From Bacteroidota bacterium (GTDB lineage: Bacteria > Bacteroidota > Bacteroidia > Bacteroidales > VadinHA17), in NCBI GenBank assembly GCA_011050615.1, contig DRFJ01000014.1, positions 1 to 64,000 on the forward strand: a DNA stretch of 64,000 nucleotides. The letters run 5' to 3'. The notes under the pieces were generated by a model. It saw only the letters and a list, made by a program, of their open reading frames with translations. It was not told where the DNA came from and did no database searches. The first letter of the stretch is position 1; every line of letters begins with the position of its first letter. The position numbers and the translations under genes were made by a program. Below are positions 8,967 through 17,716 of this stretch, piece by piece.

Positions 8967-10271
8967 TTATTTATCGAATAGTTCATCCCACCTGAGCCTG
9001 CGGTTAAGTTTCCTTATAGCTGATTCTATGCTCTGGTCGGGTTCAATAACATTATACTCACCCCAGAAATCCGGATCAGCAAAAGCACTCAGCTGTTCGG
9101 TAAAGATATCACCTTTTTTAATTTTCTCTCTGGCTGTGAATTTTACGACTTCTTCTTCCGTCCTGTCAGTTATGGCTATTTCTGACATTGTTGTATAGGT
9201 TTTATTGAAAAGTTTTCTTTTCCAGTTGCATTTGAATTCCACTTCGGCACGTGCATAGGCGAAATAATATTTACCATCCTGTTCGCGGAATTTAACCCTG
9301 TAGCTGGCCATTTCGGGTGTCACTTTCATACCTAGTGGCTTCTTCCTGACGAAGATTGAGGCTGCCATGTCCTTGTCGTCAAGGTTAATACTGAATTCGG
9401 CCTCAGTTAAGGCATAACTTTCCATCTCTACAAATAATTTACCCAGGAACAAAGGTGCATCAACATTTTTACGCTGGTGAAATTCAATCACATAATGAGG
9501 TTTTTCATCAATAACCACAATATTGTCAAGAGTATATTCATATGATTTCATTATATCATATGTAAGGATCCCATATGAATTTTTGATAATATCAAGCTGC
9601 AGGGTAGTTACCGGTCCTCCCTGTAATCTGAACAGCACTGTATCTATTCTTGACTGATCAACGTTCTTACGGCCCTTGTAAACCTTGGTTGCATCAAACC
9701 TGAATTCGTTATTATAAGGAGCCTTAAAAACTTCTATCACAGCCTCTGCAATAGATACATAGTTCCTGTTTTTCTTTATTGTCTCCCGATAAAAACCGGT
9801 CATAAGGTTAGGTGCCTCAGCGTAGTTTTTGCCTATATTGCTTATTAAATTCTCAAGTATCTCTTCAGCTCTTACGGGCTTGATAACCACCTCCTGGATG
9901 GGTATTGTTGCCTGCCGGAGATCAATAATATTTTCTTCCTCGCCGGTTACAAGGTTTGCCAGGGGAATTTCTTTGTTCCTGTATCCTATATATGTTACTT
10001 CAATATAGGGATCAGTTACTTCAACGTCAATCTTGAGGATAAATTCCCCGTCAAGGTTCGACACCGTTGCCACATTTGTACCCTTGAGGGCAATGGTGGC
10101 AAAGATCAGAGGATTACCTGTTTCGTTATCCACAACTTTACCCCTGATAGTGATAAAAGGCTGCTGATCCTGGTAATCATTTTCAACATTGCCGGCTGCA
10201 CTTGCTGTAGCCAGCGCGATGATGGTGAAGAGGATCAGAGCTACCATTGTAATATCTATAACTCTTTTCAT
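8967..10271 (-). CDS. CarboxypepD_reg-like exported protein, first gene of the sigma operon
   Basis: Exported protein of 434 aa from the preferred ATG at 10271. An upstream ATG at 10304 would add 11 residues before the hydrophobic signal segment. After the signal comes a CarboxypepD_reg-like domain (roughly 40-125, with IRGKVVDNETGNPL) and a long C-terminal region paralogous to that of the STN protein at 5891-7462 (FYRE near its start, FWGEYNVIEPDQSI near its end). It lacks an STN domain, so it is more likely a target or surface partner than the signalling receptor. Molecular function not known. Confidence 0.7.
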   Translation of the reverse strand: MKRVIDITMVALILFTIIALATASAAGNVENDYQDQQPFITIRGKVVDNETGNPLIFATIALKGTNVATVSNLDGEFILKIDVEVTDPYIEVTYIGYRNKEIPLANLVTGEEENIIDLRQATIPIQEVVIKPVRAEEILENLISNIGKNYAEAPNLMTGFYRETIKKNRNYVSIAEAVIEVFKAPYNNEFRFDATKVYKGRKNVDQSRIDTVLFRLQGGPVTTLQLDIIKNSYGILTYDIMKSYEYTLDNIVVIDEKPHYVIEFHQRKNVDAPLFLGKLFVEMESYALTEAEFSINLDDKDMAASIFVRKKPLGMKVTPEMASYRVKFREQDGKYYFAYARAEVEFKCNWKRKLFNKTYTTMSEIAITDRTEEEVVKFTAREKIKKGDIFTEQLSAFADPDFWGEYNVIEPDQSIESAIRKLNRRLRWDELFDK

Positions 10272-10628
10272 GGCTTTTGATTTTAATTTTAAACTTTGGT
10301 GCATTGTTTTTTTCTTTTCTCACTTATAAGACCTGTAAATTCCCGGACACCCTATCCGTATTCATATTTTGCAGAAAATATTTTTTGCAGGCAATCTGGG
10401 ATACAGCCTTTTTTGAGACTATATACTTACTTCAAGTTAGGTCTTGCCCTGTCAGGTGCGGGGAGTACTCCTGCCGAACTATTTGTTTAGAGTTTGTCGA
10501 AGCAAGCCAGTGTGGGGTTTAGGTGGCGGGCCTGGCAAACAGTCCTTAAAGTTATGTTAATGCAAAGCCGCGGTATCAGGGGTGCTGTTCAGTCCTTTTA
10601 ATTGTACCGGTATTTTTTCAAGCAGGTA
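10272..10628. other. Intergenic region upstream of the sigma operon
   Basis: About 350 nt between frr and the sigma operon, both on the minus strand. It should contain the promoter of the four-gene operon, but no exact TAnnTTTG box was found. The segment 10430-10560 is relatively GC-rich and includes the self-complementary GGAGTACTCC (10461-10470). No coding frame or known RNA was recognised. Confidence 0.4.
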
Positions 10629-11192
10629 TCAGACAGTCATTATATCAGTTTCCCTGGCCTCTACTATTTCATCCACTTTCTTAACGTACTCGTCTGTGAG
10701 ATCCTGGACATTATCCTCGGCAATTTTTTCTGTATCTTCGGCAAGGCCTTCTTTCAGCAGTTTTTTAAGTTCATCATTGGCCCATTTACGTGAATTACGC
10801 ACACTAATCTTGGCCAGTTCACCTTCATTTTTTACCATTTTTACCAGTTGGGTCCTTCTTTCTTCTGTAAGAGGTGGCACATTGATCCTGATTAATTCCC
10901 CGTTATTTATGGGTGTGAGACCAATATTAGCGGCCATGATAGCTTTTTCTATGGGGCCGAGCATGGTTTTTTCCCAGGGTTGAACGATTATTGATTTTGC
11001 ATCAGGTGTGTTGATATTCGATACCTGGTTGAGTGGTGTGTTAACACCGTAGTAATCAACCTTTATACCATCCAGGAGGGCCGGTGTTGCCTTACCTGCT
11101 CTCAGTTTTGAAAGCTCGGTTTCGAGATGCCTGATGGCACCATTCATCCTGTCTGTGGTTTCTTCCATTATGATTTCTATCTCTTCATTCAT
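10629..11192 (-). CDS. frr: Ribosome recycling factor
   Basis: Cytosolic factor that with EF-G splits the post-termination ribosome. 187 aa, full length, with the family pattern LRAGKATPALLDGIKVDYYG near the N-terminus, the central SIIVQPWEKTML and the helical KISVRNSRKWANDELK region. It follows pyrH on the same strand after 69 nt, the usual bacterial order. ATG start at 11192. Confidence 0.96.
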   Translation of the reverse strand: MNEEIEIIMEETTDRMNGAIRHLETELSKLRAGKATPALLDGIKVDYYGVNTPLNQVSNINTPDAKSIIVQPWEKTMLGPIEKAIMAANIGLTPINNGELIRINVPPLTEERRTQLVKMVKNEGELAKISVRNSRKWANDELKKLLKEGLAEDTEKIAEDNVQDLTDEYVKKVDEIVEARETDIMTV

Positions 11193-11261
11193 ACCGGTAA
11201 TTTTAATATTATGACTGTTTGCCAGTTAACAAATTTAAAAAAAATCTGTAAAAACAGCATT

Positions 11262-11978
11262 TTACCCGTCGTATATGATTGTTCCCACATTTTCCCCCCT
11301 TACAACCTTCAAGAGATTTCCGGGGGTGTTCATATCAAAGACGATAATTGGCATTTTGTTTTCACGGCACATGGTGAAGGCTGTCTGGTCCATAACGGCA
11401 AGCTGTCTTGAAATCACTTCCTCAAAAGAGATATGCTCAAATTTTTCAGCTTTATCTGTCTTTTCCGGATCATCTGAATATACACCGTCAACCCGTGTTC
11501 CCTTGAGCAAGGCTTCACAGCCTGTTTCTACGGCCCTCAGGGCTGCTGCGGTATCGGTAGTAAAAAAAGGATTACCCGTGCCGCCTGCCAGGAGGCATAC
11601 AATTCCCTGCCTCATTGCCTCTGACACACGATCCCTTTTGTAAAGTTCTCCGACGGGCTCCATTCTTACCGATGTGAACAGCCTGGCATTGCAGCCTGCC
11701 GAGCGGAGTTCACTTTCCAGTGCAAGACTGTTAATAACTGTTGCGAGCATTCCCATCTGGTCTCCTTTCACCCTGTCGAAACCCGCCTTGATGCCTTGCA
11801 GGCCCCTGAATATGTTTCCTCCACCCATGACTATCCCTGTTTCAATTCCTGAATCAACCAGTTCCATTATCTGTTTACCGTAGTAAGCAAGCCTTTCAGG
11901 GTCGATGCTGCTGCTGCCGGCACCCTGGAGCGATTCTCCACTGAGCTTCAGTAATATTCTCTTATATTTATATTGCAT
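11262..11978 (-). CDS. pyrH: Uridylate (UMP) kinase
   Basis: Cytosolic enzyme that phosphorylates UMP to UDP in pyrimidine nucleotide synthesis. 238 aa with the amino-acid-kinase fold: RILLKLSGESLQG near the start, VMGGGNIFRG at about 50-60, and the nucleotide region TGNPFFTTDTAAALRA. In many bacteria it follows tsf directly. Here rpsB-tsf lie on the same strand but about 3.5 kb upstream, with the polyamine cassette in between. Confidence 0.96.
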   Translation of the reverse strand: MQYKYKRILLKLSGESLQGAGSSSIDPERLAYYGKQIMELVDSGIETGIVMGGGNIFRGLQGIKAGFDRVKGDQMGMLATVINSLALESELRSAGCNARLFTSVRMEPVGELYKRDRVSEAMRQGIVCLLAGGTGNPFFTTDTAAALRAVETGCEALLKGTRVDGVYSDDPEKTDKAEKFEHISFEEVISRQLAVMDQTAFTMCRENKMPIIVFDMNTPGNLLKVVRGENVGTIIYDG

Positions 11979-12196
11979 TTTATTATCCGGGTAGATTTTA
12001 GTATTTTAATAATTGCTTATTTCTTTGTGTTCTCAGCTCAAATGTTGCCAGAGGCAATTATCAAAAATAATAATTTTACTTATATAACGTGATTCATAAA
12101 TAATAGCTTAAAAGAGTGAGCCTAAAAATGAAAAAATGTATTTATTTGCAGATGGCTTAAAGGCTATTAAAATTTACGGGAAAATATTCATTATAG

Positions 12197-13606
12197 ATGA
12201 AAAACACTTATTTCAACCTGGTTGAACAAACTTTCTATTTTCCCCAGGAGGGATTTGATCTGATAGACGGGTATCTCACTTTTTACGGTGTGTCACTTAA
12301 ATATCTGATTGAAAAATACGGTACCCCTTTCAGGCTGATTTACCTGCCCAGAATTGGAGACCAGATAAAGAAATCCAGGAATTTGTTCAACAGGGCAATT
12401 AAGTCGACTGGGTATAAGGGGGCATATCATTTCTGCTATTGTACAAAATGCTGCCATTTTCATCATGTCGTGAGTGCGGCACTAAAGCACAATGTTAACC
12501 TTGAAACTTCATCATCTTTTGATATAGACCTCATCGAAAAATTATATAAGAAGGGAGAGATAGACAAGAAAAGGATTATTATACATAACGGCTACAAAAG
12601 TCCTGAATATATAGGAAAGATTCTTGAGTTGCAGAAAATCGGCTTTGTTAATTCAATTATTGTCCTTGACAGCGGGGAAGAGCTTGACCGCATATTGGAA
12701 CAGCCGGGGGATAACAGGGTGAAAGTAGGCATCCGTATGGCTATTGATGAGGAGCCGCAGTCGAGTTATTACACATCAAGACTGGGCTTGCCATATTCTG
12801 AAGTGATGGATTTTTATTTAAATAAGATAAAAGACAATCCCAGGATCGATTTCAGGATGCTGCATTTCTTTGTTGATTCAGGTATTAAGGACAGCCTGTA
12901 TTACTGGGGCGAATTCCAGAAGGCGCTCAAGTTGTACGTGGATTTAAAGGAGGAATCGGAATCACTTAATTCCCTTAACCTCGGGGGAGGCTTCCCTATA
13001 AGGAATCACCTTGGCTTTGAGTATGATTATGAATACATGATACTGGAGATTGTGCGCAACATAAAAGAAACGTGCACTAACGCAGGGATCAGTGACCCGG
13101 ATATTTATACCGAATTCGGCAAATATACAGTTGGTGAAAGCGGTGCAATAATTTTCAAAGTACTGGAACAAAAGCAGCAGAATGATAATGAATTATGGTA
13201 TATAGTGGATAACAGCCTCATGAATACCATCCCCGATGCATGGTCGATGCATGAAAAGTTTATACTCCTTCCGGTAAATAAGTGGTATAATGAGTATACC
13301 AGGGTAAACATTGGCGGCATAAGCTGTGACCACTCGGATTATTATAATTCAGAGGATTTTAACCAGCAGATTTTGCTGCCAAAATATTCAAATGAGGAAG
13401 GTGAACCCCTGTATATTGGTTTCTTCCACACAGGGGCCTACCAGGATTCGATCAGTGGGTACGGCGGAATCAAACACTGCCTGATACCGGCACCAAAGCA
13501 TGTTATTATTGACAGGGATGCCACCGGTAATTTTAAGGACTATGTTTACAGGAATGAACAAACGGTGGATGATATGCTCCATATACTTGGTTATCTCGGA
13601 AAATAA
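12197..13606 (+). CDS. speA: Arginine decarboxylase, PLP fold-III type
   Basis: Decarboxylates arginine to agmatine, the entry to putrescine when ornithine decarboxylase is absent. 469 aa. PLP-binding Lys84 lies in YCTKCCHF, then ETSSSFD, SRLGLPYSEV, MLHFFVDSGIKD and the phosphate-binding GGGFPI. This pattern matches the Bacteroidota arginine decarboxylase family known from memory; an exact substrate assignment rests also on the agmatinase next door. ATG start at 12197. Its stop overlaps the agmatinase start by 1 nt, so the genes are coupled. Diaminopimelate or carboxynorspermidine decarboxylase are less likely given length and neighbours. Confidence 0.85.
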   Translation: MKNTYFNLVEQTFYFPQEGFDLIDGYLTFYGVSLKYLIEKYGTPFRLIYLPRIGDQIKKSRNLFNRAIKSTGYKGAYHFCYCTKCCHFHHVVSAALKHNVNLETSSSFDIDLIEKLYKKGEIDKKRIIIHNGYKSPEYIGKILELQKIGFVNSIIVLDSGEELDRILEQPGDNRVKVGIRMAIDEEPQSSYYTSRLGLPYSEVMDFYLNKIKDNPRIDFRMLHFFVDSGIKDSLYYWGEFQKALKLYVDLKEESESLNSLNLGGGFPIRNHLGFEYDYEYMILEIVRNIKETCTNAGISDPDIYTEFGKYTVGESGAIIFKVLEQKQQNDNELWYIVDNSLMNTIPDAWSMHEKFILLPVNKWYNEYTRVNIGGISCDHSDYYNSEDFNQQILLPKYSNEEGEPLYIGFFHTGAYQDSISGYGGIKHCLIPAPKHVIIDRDATGNFKDYVYRNEQTVDDMLHILGYLGK

Positions 13607-14451
13607 TGAGAACATTTGGTAATATAGAGGAGAAATATGCTGTTTATAAAGATTCGGATATCCTGCTGCAGTCCTTTCCATATGATGGCACAAGCACATG
13701 GGGCAAGGGATCTGACAGTGCCTTTGACGCTTTCATCGAAGCATCGGACTATCTCGAACTATATGATATAGAAACTGACTCGGAGGTATTCAGGAAGGGG
13801 ATACACCTCTTACCTGAAATATCGCTGGAAGGTGATCCGGAAGAAGTATACATAAAGATATATGAGCGGACAAGAGAACTCCTGGAGAATGATAAACTAC
13901 TTACCTTCATAGGAGGTGAACATTCTGTGAGCATTGGGATAATAAAAGCCTTCGCTGAAAAATTCAATGATCTTACCGTCTTACATCTTGACGCACATAC
14001 CGATCTGAGACCGGAATACATGGGTTCCCCCTATAATCATGCCTGTGCCATGCATGAGGCATCAAAGAATACAGGGCTTGTACAGGTAGGCATCAGAAGT
14101 ATGGACAGCAGTGAGCTTGAGTTTTTTAACCGTTCAAAATGTATTTTTGCACGGGATATGCATGATAACGATGACTGGATAGGCAGGGTACTCCCGCTCC
14201 TGGGAAGGGATGTATATATAAGTGTTGATATGGATGTATTTGATCCTTCCATTATGCCGGCTACAGGTACTCCTGAGCCCGGTGGCATGACATGGTACCA
14301 GGCTCTTAAGCTTTTGAGGAGGGTTTTTGCAGGAAGCAATGTGAGGGGTTTTGACCTGGTTGAGCTGGCGCCCCTGGATCAGATGAAGGCACCTGCTTTC
14401 ATGATGGTAAAATTGTATTATAAAATGTTAAGCTATAAATATTATGGATAA
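13606..14451 (+). CDS. speB: Agmatinase (ureohydrolase family)
   Basis: Hydrolyses agmatine to putrescine and urea. 281 aa with the binuclear manganese site of the arginase/agmatinase fold: His106 (GGEHS), Asp129, His131 and Asp133 (DAHTD), and Asp208 and Asp210 (DMDVFD). Start ATG overlaps the arginine decarboxylase stop (TAATG), and its 3' end overlaps the next gene by 8 nt. The upstream enzyme makes agmatine, which favours agmatinase over arginase or formiminoglutamase. Confidence 0.9.
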   Translation: MRTFGNIEEKYAVYKDSDILLQSFPYDGTSTWGKGSDSAFDAFIEASDYLELYDIETDSEVFRKGIHLLPEISLEGDPEEVYIKIYERTRELLENDKLLTFIGGEHSVSIGIIKAFAEKFNDLTVLHLDAHTDLRPEYMGSPYNHACAMHEASKNTGLVQVGIRSMDSSELEFFNRSKCIFARDMHDNDDWIGRVLPLLGRDVYISVDMDVFDPSIMPATGTPEPGGMTWYQALKLLRRVFAGSNVRGFDLVELAPLDQMKAPAFMMVKLYYKMLSYKYYG

Positions 14452-15415
14452 GGGAATAATCAGTGAATTTATAGAAGAACATTTCAGGCATTTCAATGCT
14501 GCCAGCCTGCTTGATGCCTCACGGGCATACAGGGAGCAGATTGATAAGGGTGCCAGGATGATGATTACTCTGGCAGGGGCCATGAGTACTGCGGAACTGG
14601 GTAAATCTCTCGCTGAAATGATCAGGCAGGACAAGGTTCATATAATTACCTGCACCGGGGCCAACCTGGAAGAGGATGTGTTCAACCTGGTGGCCCATAC
14701 TCATTATAAACGCATACCCGGATACAGGAGCCTGAGTGCCCGGGAGGAGGCCGAACTTCTGGAAAATCATTTCAACAGGGTGACCGATACATGTATCCCT
14801 GAAGAGGAAGCAATGAGGAGGATAGAGAAATTCCTGATGAAGGCCTGGGAAAAGGCAAACAATAGCGGGAAGCGCTATTTCCCCCATGAATATTTTTTCA
14901 GTATACTAAAAGGCGGTGATCTAAGGGATTATTACGAGATTGATCCATCCGATTCATGGCTGCTTGCGGCAGCTGAAAAAAACCTGCCTATTATAGTCCC
15001 GGGCTGGGAAGATTCGACATGTGGTAATTTTTTTGCTTCTCATTGCATAAGAGGCCTGTATAACACATCAATTGTCCGTTCAGGGATTGAATACATGATG
15101 ATGCTTGCCGGGTGGTACCGTGATAACTCGGCTGACGGGATAGGCTTTTTCCAGATCGGGGGCGGTATAGCGGGTGATTTCCCCATATGTGTCGTTCCGA
15201 TGCTGCACCAGGACCTCCGGCTTGATGATATCCCCGTGTGGTCATATTTTTGCCAGATAAGTGATTCAACCACAAGTTATGGATCCTATTCGGGTGCCGT
15301 ACCCAATGAGAAGATAACCTGGGGCAAGCTGGCTCCGGAAACACCAAAATTCATTATTGAGTCGGATGCAACGATTGTTGCACCACTGATGTTTGCCTAT
15401 ATAATGGGGTGGTAA
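14444..15415 (+). CDS. Deoxyhypusine synthase-like enzyme, probable polyamine aminoalkyl transferase
   Basis: 323-aa member of the NAD-dependent deoxyhypusine synthase family. The Lys that carries the aminobutyl imine in the eukaryotic enzyme is kept (Lys295 in ITWGKL), as are the nucleotide-binding TCTGANLEEDVFN and a Gly-rich QIGGGIAGDFP. In eukaryotes and archaea this fold modifies eIF5A, which bacteria lack. Plant homospermidine synthase arose from the same fold. Here it overlaps agmatinase by 8 nt, so putrescine or agmatine is the likely substrate and homospermidine or a related polyamine the likely product (inference). Terminated by the hairpin at 15442-15473. Confidence 0.8.
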   Translation: MDKGIISEFIEEHFRHFNAASLLDASRAYREQIDKGARMMITLAGAMSTAELGKSLAEMIRQDKVHIITCTGANLEEDVFNLVAHTHYKRIPGYRSLSAREEAELLENHFNRVTDTCIPEEEAMRRIEKFLMKAWEKANNSGKRYFPHEYFFSILKGGDLRDYYEIDPSDSWLLAAAEKNLPIIVPGWEDSTCGNFFASHCIRGLYNTSIVRSGIEYMMMLAGWYRDNSADGIGFFQIGGGIAGDFPICVVPMLHQDLRLDDIPVWSYFCQISDSTTSYGSYSGAVPNEKITWGKLAPETPKFIIESDATIVAPLMFAYIMGW

Positions 15416-15441
15416 TTCCGGCGAAAAGCAGGAATACTAAA

Positions 15442-15473
15442 AAAAGCCGTTAACCCTGAGGCTAACGGCTTTT
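15442..15473. terminator. Bidirectional terminator between the polyamine cassette and tsf
   Basis: Stem of 14 positions with one mismatch (15442-15455 with 15460-15473), core AGCCGTTAACC, 4-nt loop, A-run on the left and T-run on the right. It serves the two converging operons. Confidence 0.85.
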
Positions 15474-15494
15474 ATATTGTATCTTTCTTGCAGA

Positions 15495-16325
15495 CTAATC
15501 GTTAAGGGTATATCTTTTGAATTCTGTAACGGTGAGTTCTTTATCCGCGGAATTAAGATATTGCCTGATAGTTTGTTTATTGTCTTTAACGAAGTCCTGG
15601 TTGAGCAGGGTATTTTCCTTGAAAAACTTGCCCAGTTTACCCATGGAAATTTTTTCGAGCAGGTCTTCAGGTTTTCCTTCACGTCTTGCCTGTTCCTTCC
15701 CGATTTCCAGTTCCCTGTCGATATCTTGCTGTTTGACGTCATTTTTATCAACAGCCAGGGGATTCATTGCAGCTATTTGCATGGCAACATCCTTATAAAC
15801 CTGCTGGTCCATTCCCTGCCTGTTAAAACCGGCAAGTGTGGCCAGTCTGTTACCGGGGTGAATATATGAATGGACATGCTCAGCCCTTATAAAATCATAG
15901 TATGATAATTCCAGTTTTTCACCTATGATACCTACCTGTTCAACTATCTTATCTGAAATTTTCACACCGTCGAGCTCGGCATTTTTCAGCTCCTCTATAT
16001 TTTCAGCTTTTTTATCAAGTGCTATATCCAGGATATCATTTGCAAGTTTTTCGAAGTCTGCATTTTTAGCGACAAAGTCAGTTTCACAGTTAAGCACTAT
16101 CATAGCACCGAATTTCCCATCATCGGTAGTGCGGGCAAGAACAACTCCCTCACCTGCTTCACGGTCGGCACGTTTACTGGCAACAGCCTGACCTTTTTTC
16201 CTGATTACTTCAACAGCTTTGTCAAAGTTGCCAGCAGCTTCCTGGAGGGCATTTTTACAGTCCATCATTCCTGCTCCTGTCATTCTTCTGAGTTTTGCTA
16301 CATCAGCAGCACTTATTGAGGCCAT
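15495..16325 (-). CDS. tsf: Translation elongation factor Ts
   Basis: Nucleotide exchange factor for EF-Tu. 276 aa with the N-terminal UBA-like module containing the diagnostic LRRMTGAGMMDCKNAL, then two dimerisation subdomains (TDFVAKNADF near residue 80). It starts 31 nt after rpsB on the same strand, the standard rpsB-tsf pair. Confidence 0.96.
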   Translation of the reverse strand: MASISAADVAKLRRMTGAGMMDCKNALQEAAGNFDKAVEVIRKKGQAVASKRADREAGEGVVLARTTDDGKFGAMIVLNCETDFVAKNADFEKLANDILDIALDKKAENIEELKNAELDGVKISDKIVEQVGIIGEKLELSYYDFIRAEHVHSYIHPGNRLATLAGFNRQGMDQQVYKDVAMQIAAMNPLAVDKNDVKQQDIDRELEIGKEQARREGKPEDLLEKISMGKLGKFFKENTLLNQDFVKDNKQTIRQYLNSADKELTVTEFKRYTLND

Positions 16326-16356
16326 ATCTTATTTTTTTTTATTACTGATTAATATT

Positions 16357-17232
16357 TTATTCATCAAAATCGTTGCCGTACAATTCTTCGGTTTTTTTCT
16401 TTGAGTCGGATATTTTCACTTCTTCTTCTCCCTCCTCCTCCTCATCAATATCTTCTGCTTTTACTGATCTGATCTTTTTAGCCGAAGCTTTTGGATCCCT
16501 TGATGATCTTTTTTCCTTACCGTCTGATTCTTTTTCCCGTTCAGTTTTTCTTTCATTAAGTCCCTCCTCAACAGCTTTACACAAGATATCTACAATCAGT
16601 GCTATTGATTTTGAGGCGTCATCATTAGCCGGTATGGGAAAATCAACAGATTTGGGATCAGAATTGGTATCGACCATTGCAATTACGGGTATACCCAGTT
16701 TTTTTGCTTCCCTTACGGCAATATATTCCTTTGTTATATCCACCACGAAAAGTGCAGCGGGCAGCCTGGTAAGGTCGGCTATGCTGCCAAGCATTTTTTC
16801 GAGCTTGGCTCGCTGTCGTGTAATCTGAAGCTTTTCTCTTTTCGACATGTTATCAAAAGTGCCGTCTGTGGCCATTTTGTCGATAGACGACATTTTCTTG
16901 ACGGCCTTGCGTATAGTGGGGAAATTGGTAAGCATACCACCCGGCCAGCGTTCAGTAACATAAGGCATGTTTACCTGTTTTACCCTTTCGGCAACTATGT
17001 CCTTGGCCTGTTTTTTGGTTGCTACAAATAAAATTTTCTTACCTGATTTTGCTATCTGCTTCATTGCAGATGCCGCTTCTTCGAGTTTTCGTTCGGTCTT
17101 TTCAAGGTCGATGATATGAATCCCGTTGCGTTCCATGAAAATGTATGGAGACATTGCGGGGTTCCATTTTCTTTTAAGGTGCCCGAAATGAACACCTGCA
17201 TCTAGCAGATCGTTAAAATTTGTTCTTGACAT
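16357..17232 (-). CDS. rpsB: 30S ribosomal protein S2 with charged C-terminal tail
   Basis: Small-subunit protein. The core (about 1-225) has LLDAGVHFGH, RWNPAMSPYIF-like and VDTNSDP motifs of S2. After it comes a low-complexity tail of about 60 residues rich in Lys, Glu, Asp and Ser (for example DEEEEGEEEV), giving 291 aa against about 240 in Escherichia coli. Tail length varies between phyla and it need not be functional. Preceded by a hairpin leader at 17265-17302. Confidence 0.96.
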   Translation of the reverse strand: MSRTNFNDLLDAGVHFGHLKRKWNPAMSPYIFMERNGIHIIDLEKTERKLEEAASAMKQIAKSGKKILFVATKKQAKDIVAERVKQVNMPYVTERWPGGMLTNFPTIRKAVKKMSSIDKMATDGTFDNMSKREKLQITRQRAKLEKMLGSIADLTRLPAALFVVDITKEYIAVREAKKLGIPVIAMVDTNSDPKSVDFPIPANDDASKSIALIVDILCKAVEEGLNERKTEREKESDGKEKRSSRDPKASAKKIRSVKAEDIDEEEEGEEEVKISDSKKKTEELYGNDFDE

Positions 17233-17264
17233 TATGAATTTTTAAAGTTTACATTCTGTTTATC

Positions 17265-17302
17265 AATTGCATAGTAGTTCGGTGGACGAAGTCAATGCAA
17301 TT
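17265..17302 (-). promoter_or_regulatory. Nested hairpin in the rpsB leader
   Basis: On the minus strand an 8-bp outer stem (AATTGCAT pairing with ATGCAATT, at 17295-17302 and 17265-17272) encloses a 22-nt loop that carries an inner stem TTCG/CGAA. It begins about 33 nt upstream of the S2 start codon, in the 97-nt gap after rpsI. Position and nesting suggest an autoregulatory ribosomal-protein leader; this is inference. Confidence 0.5.
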
Positions 17303-17329
17303 TAGATACTAAACATGCATCTATATTTA

Positions 17330-17716
17330 TTAGCGTTTGCTGAACTGGAATCTCTTGCGGGCTTTCGGTTGTCCGGGTTTTTTCCTTTCCACCTGCCTCG
17401 GATCCCTTGTCATAAATCCTTCTGCCTTAAGTGCCGGCTTGTGCTCTTCGTTGATCTTTACAAGAGCCCTTGAAATTCCAAGCCTCAATGCTTCAGCCTG
17501 CCCCATTGACCCTCCGCCGTTCAGGCTTACCCTGATGTCATATTTATCGGTTAGGTTAAGGAGATTAAGTGGTTGCATTACAATATACTGTAGTGTTTTG
17601 GCCGGGAAATATTCCTGATAATCCTTATTGTTGACAGTAATCTGCCCCTTGCCATCAGAAAGATATACCCTTGCTATGGCCGACTTCCTTCTTCCTATGG
17701 TATTGATAATTTCCAT
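17330..17716 (-). CDS. rpsI: 30S ribosomal protein S9
   Basis: 128 aa. Family features are IGRRKSAIARVYL at the start, LNGGGSMGQAEALRLGISRAL in the middle, and the basic C-terminal tail ending KRFQFSKR that reaches the P-site tRNA. Directly abuts rplM (no gap), the universal L13-S9 pair. Confidence 0.97.
   Translation of the reverse strand: MEIINTIGRRKSAIARVYLSDGKGQITVNNKDYQEYFPAKTLQYIVMQPLNLLNLTDKYDIRVSLNGGGSMGQAEALRLGISRALVKINEEHKPALKAEGFMTRDPRQVERKKPGQPKARKRFQFSKR

Noticed and set aside
10430-10560. Possible structured RNA (6S, tmRNA or riboswitch) before the sigma operon
   Set aside because: Only a short self-complementary piece (GGAGTACTCC) was found; no long helix or known consensus.
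15477-16404. Several plus-strand frames across tsf and rpsB
   Set aside because: They are antisense shadows of strongly conserved translation genes with Ser/Phe-rich low-complexity translations.
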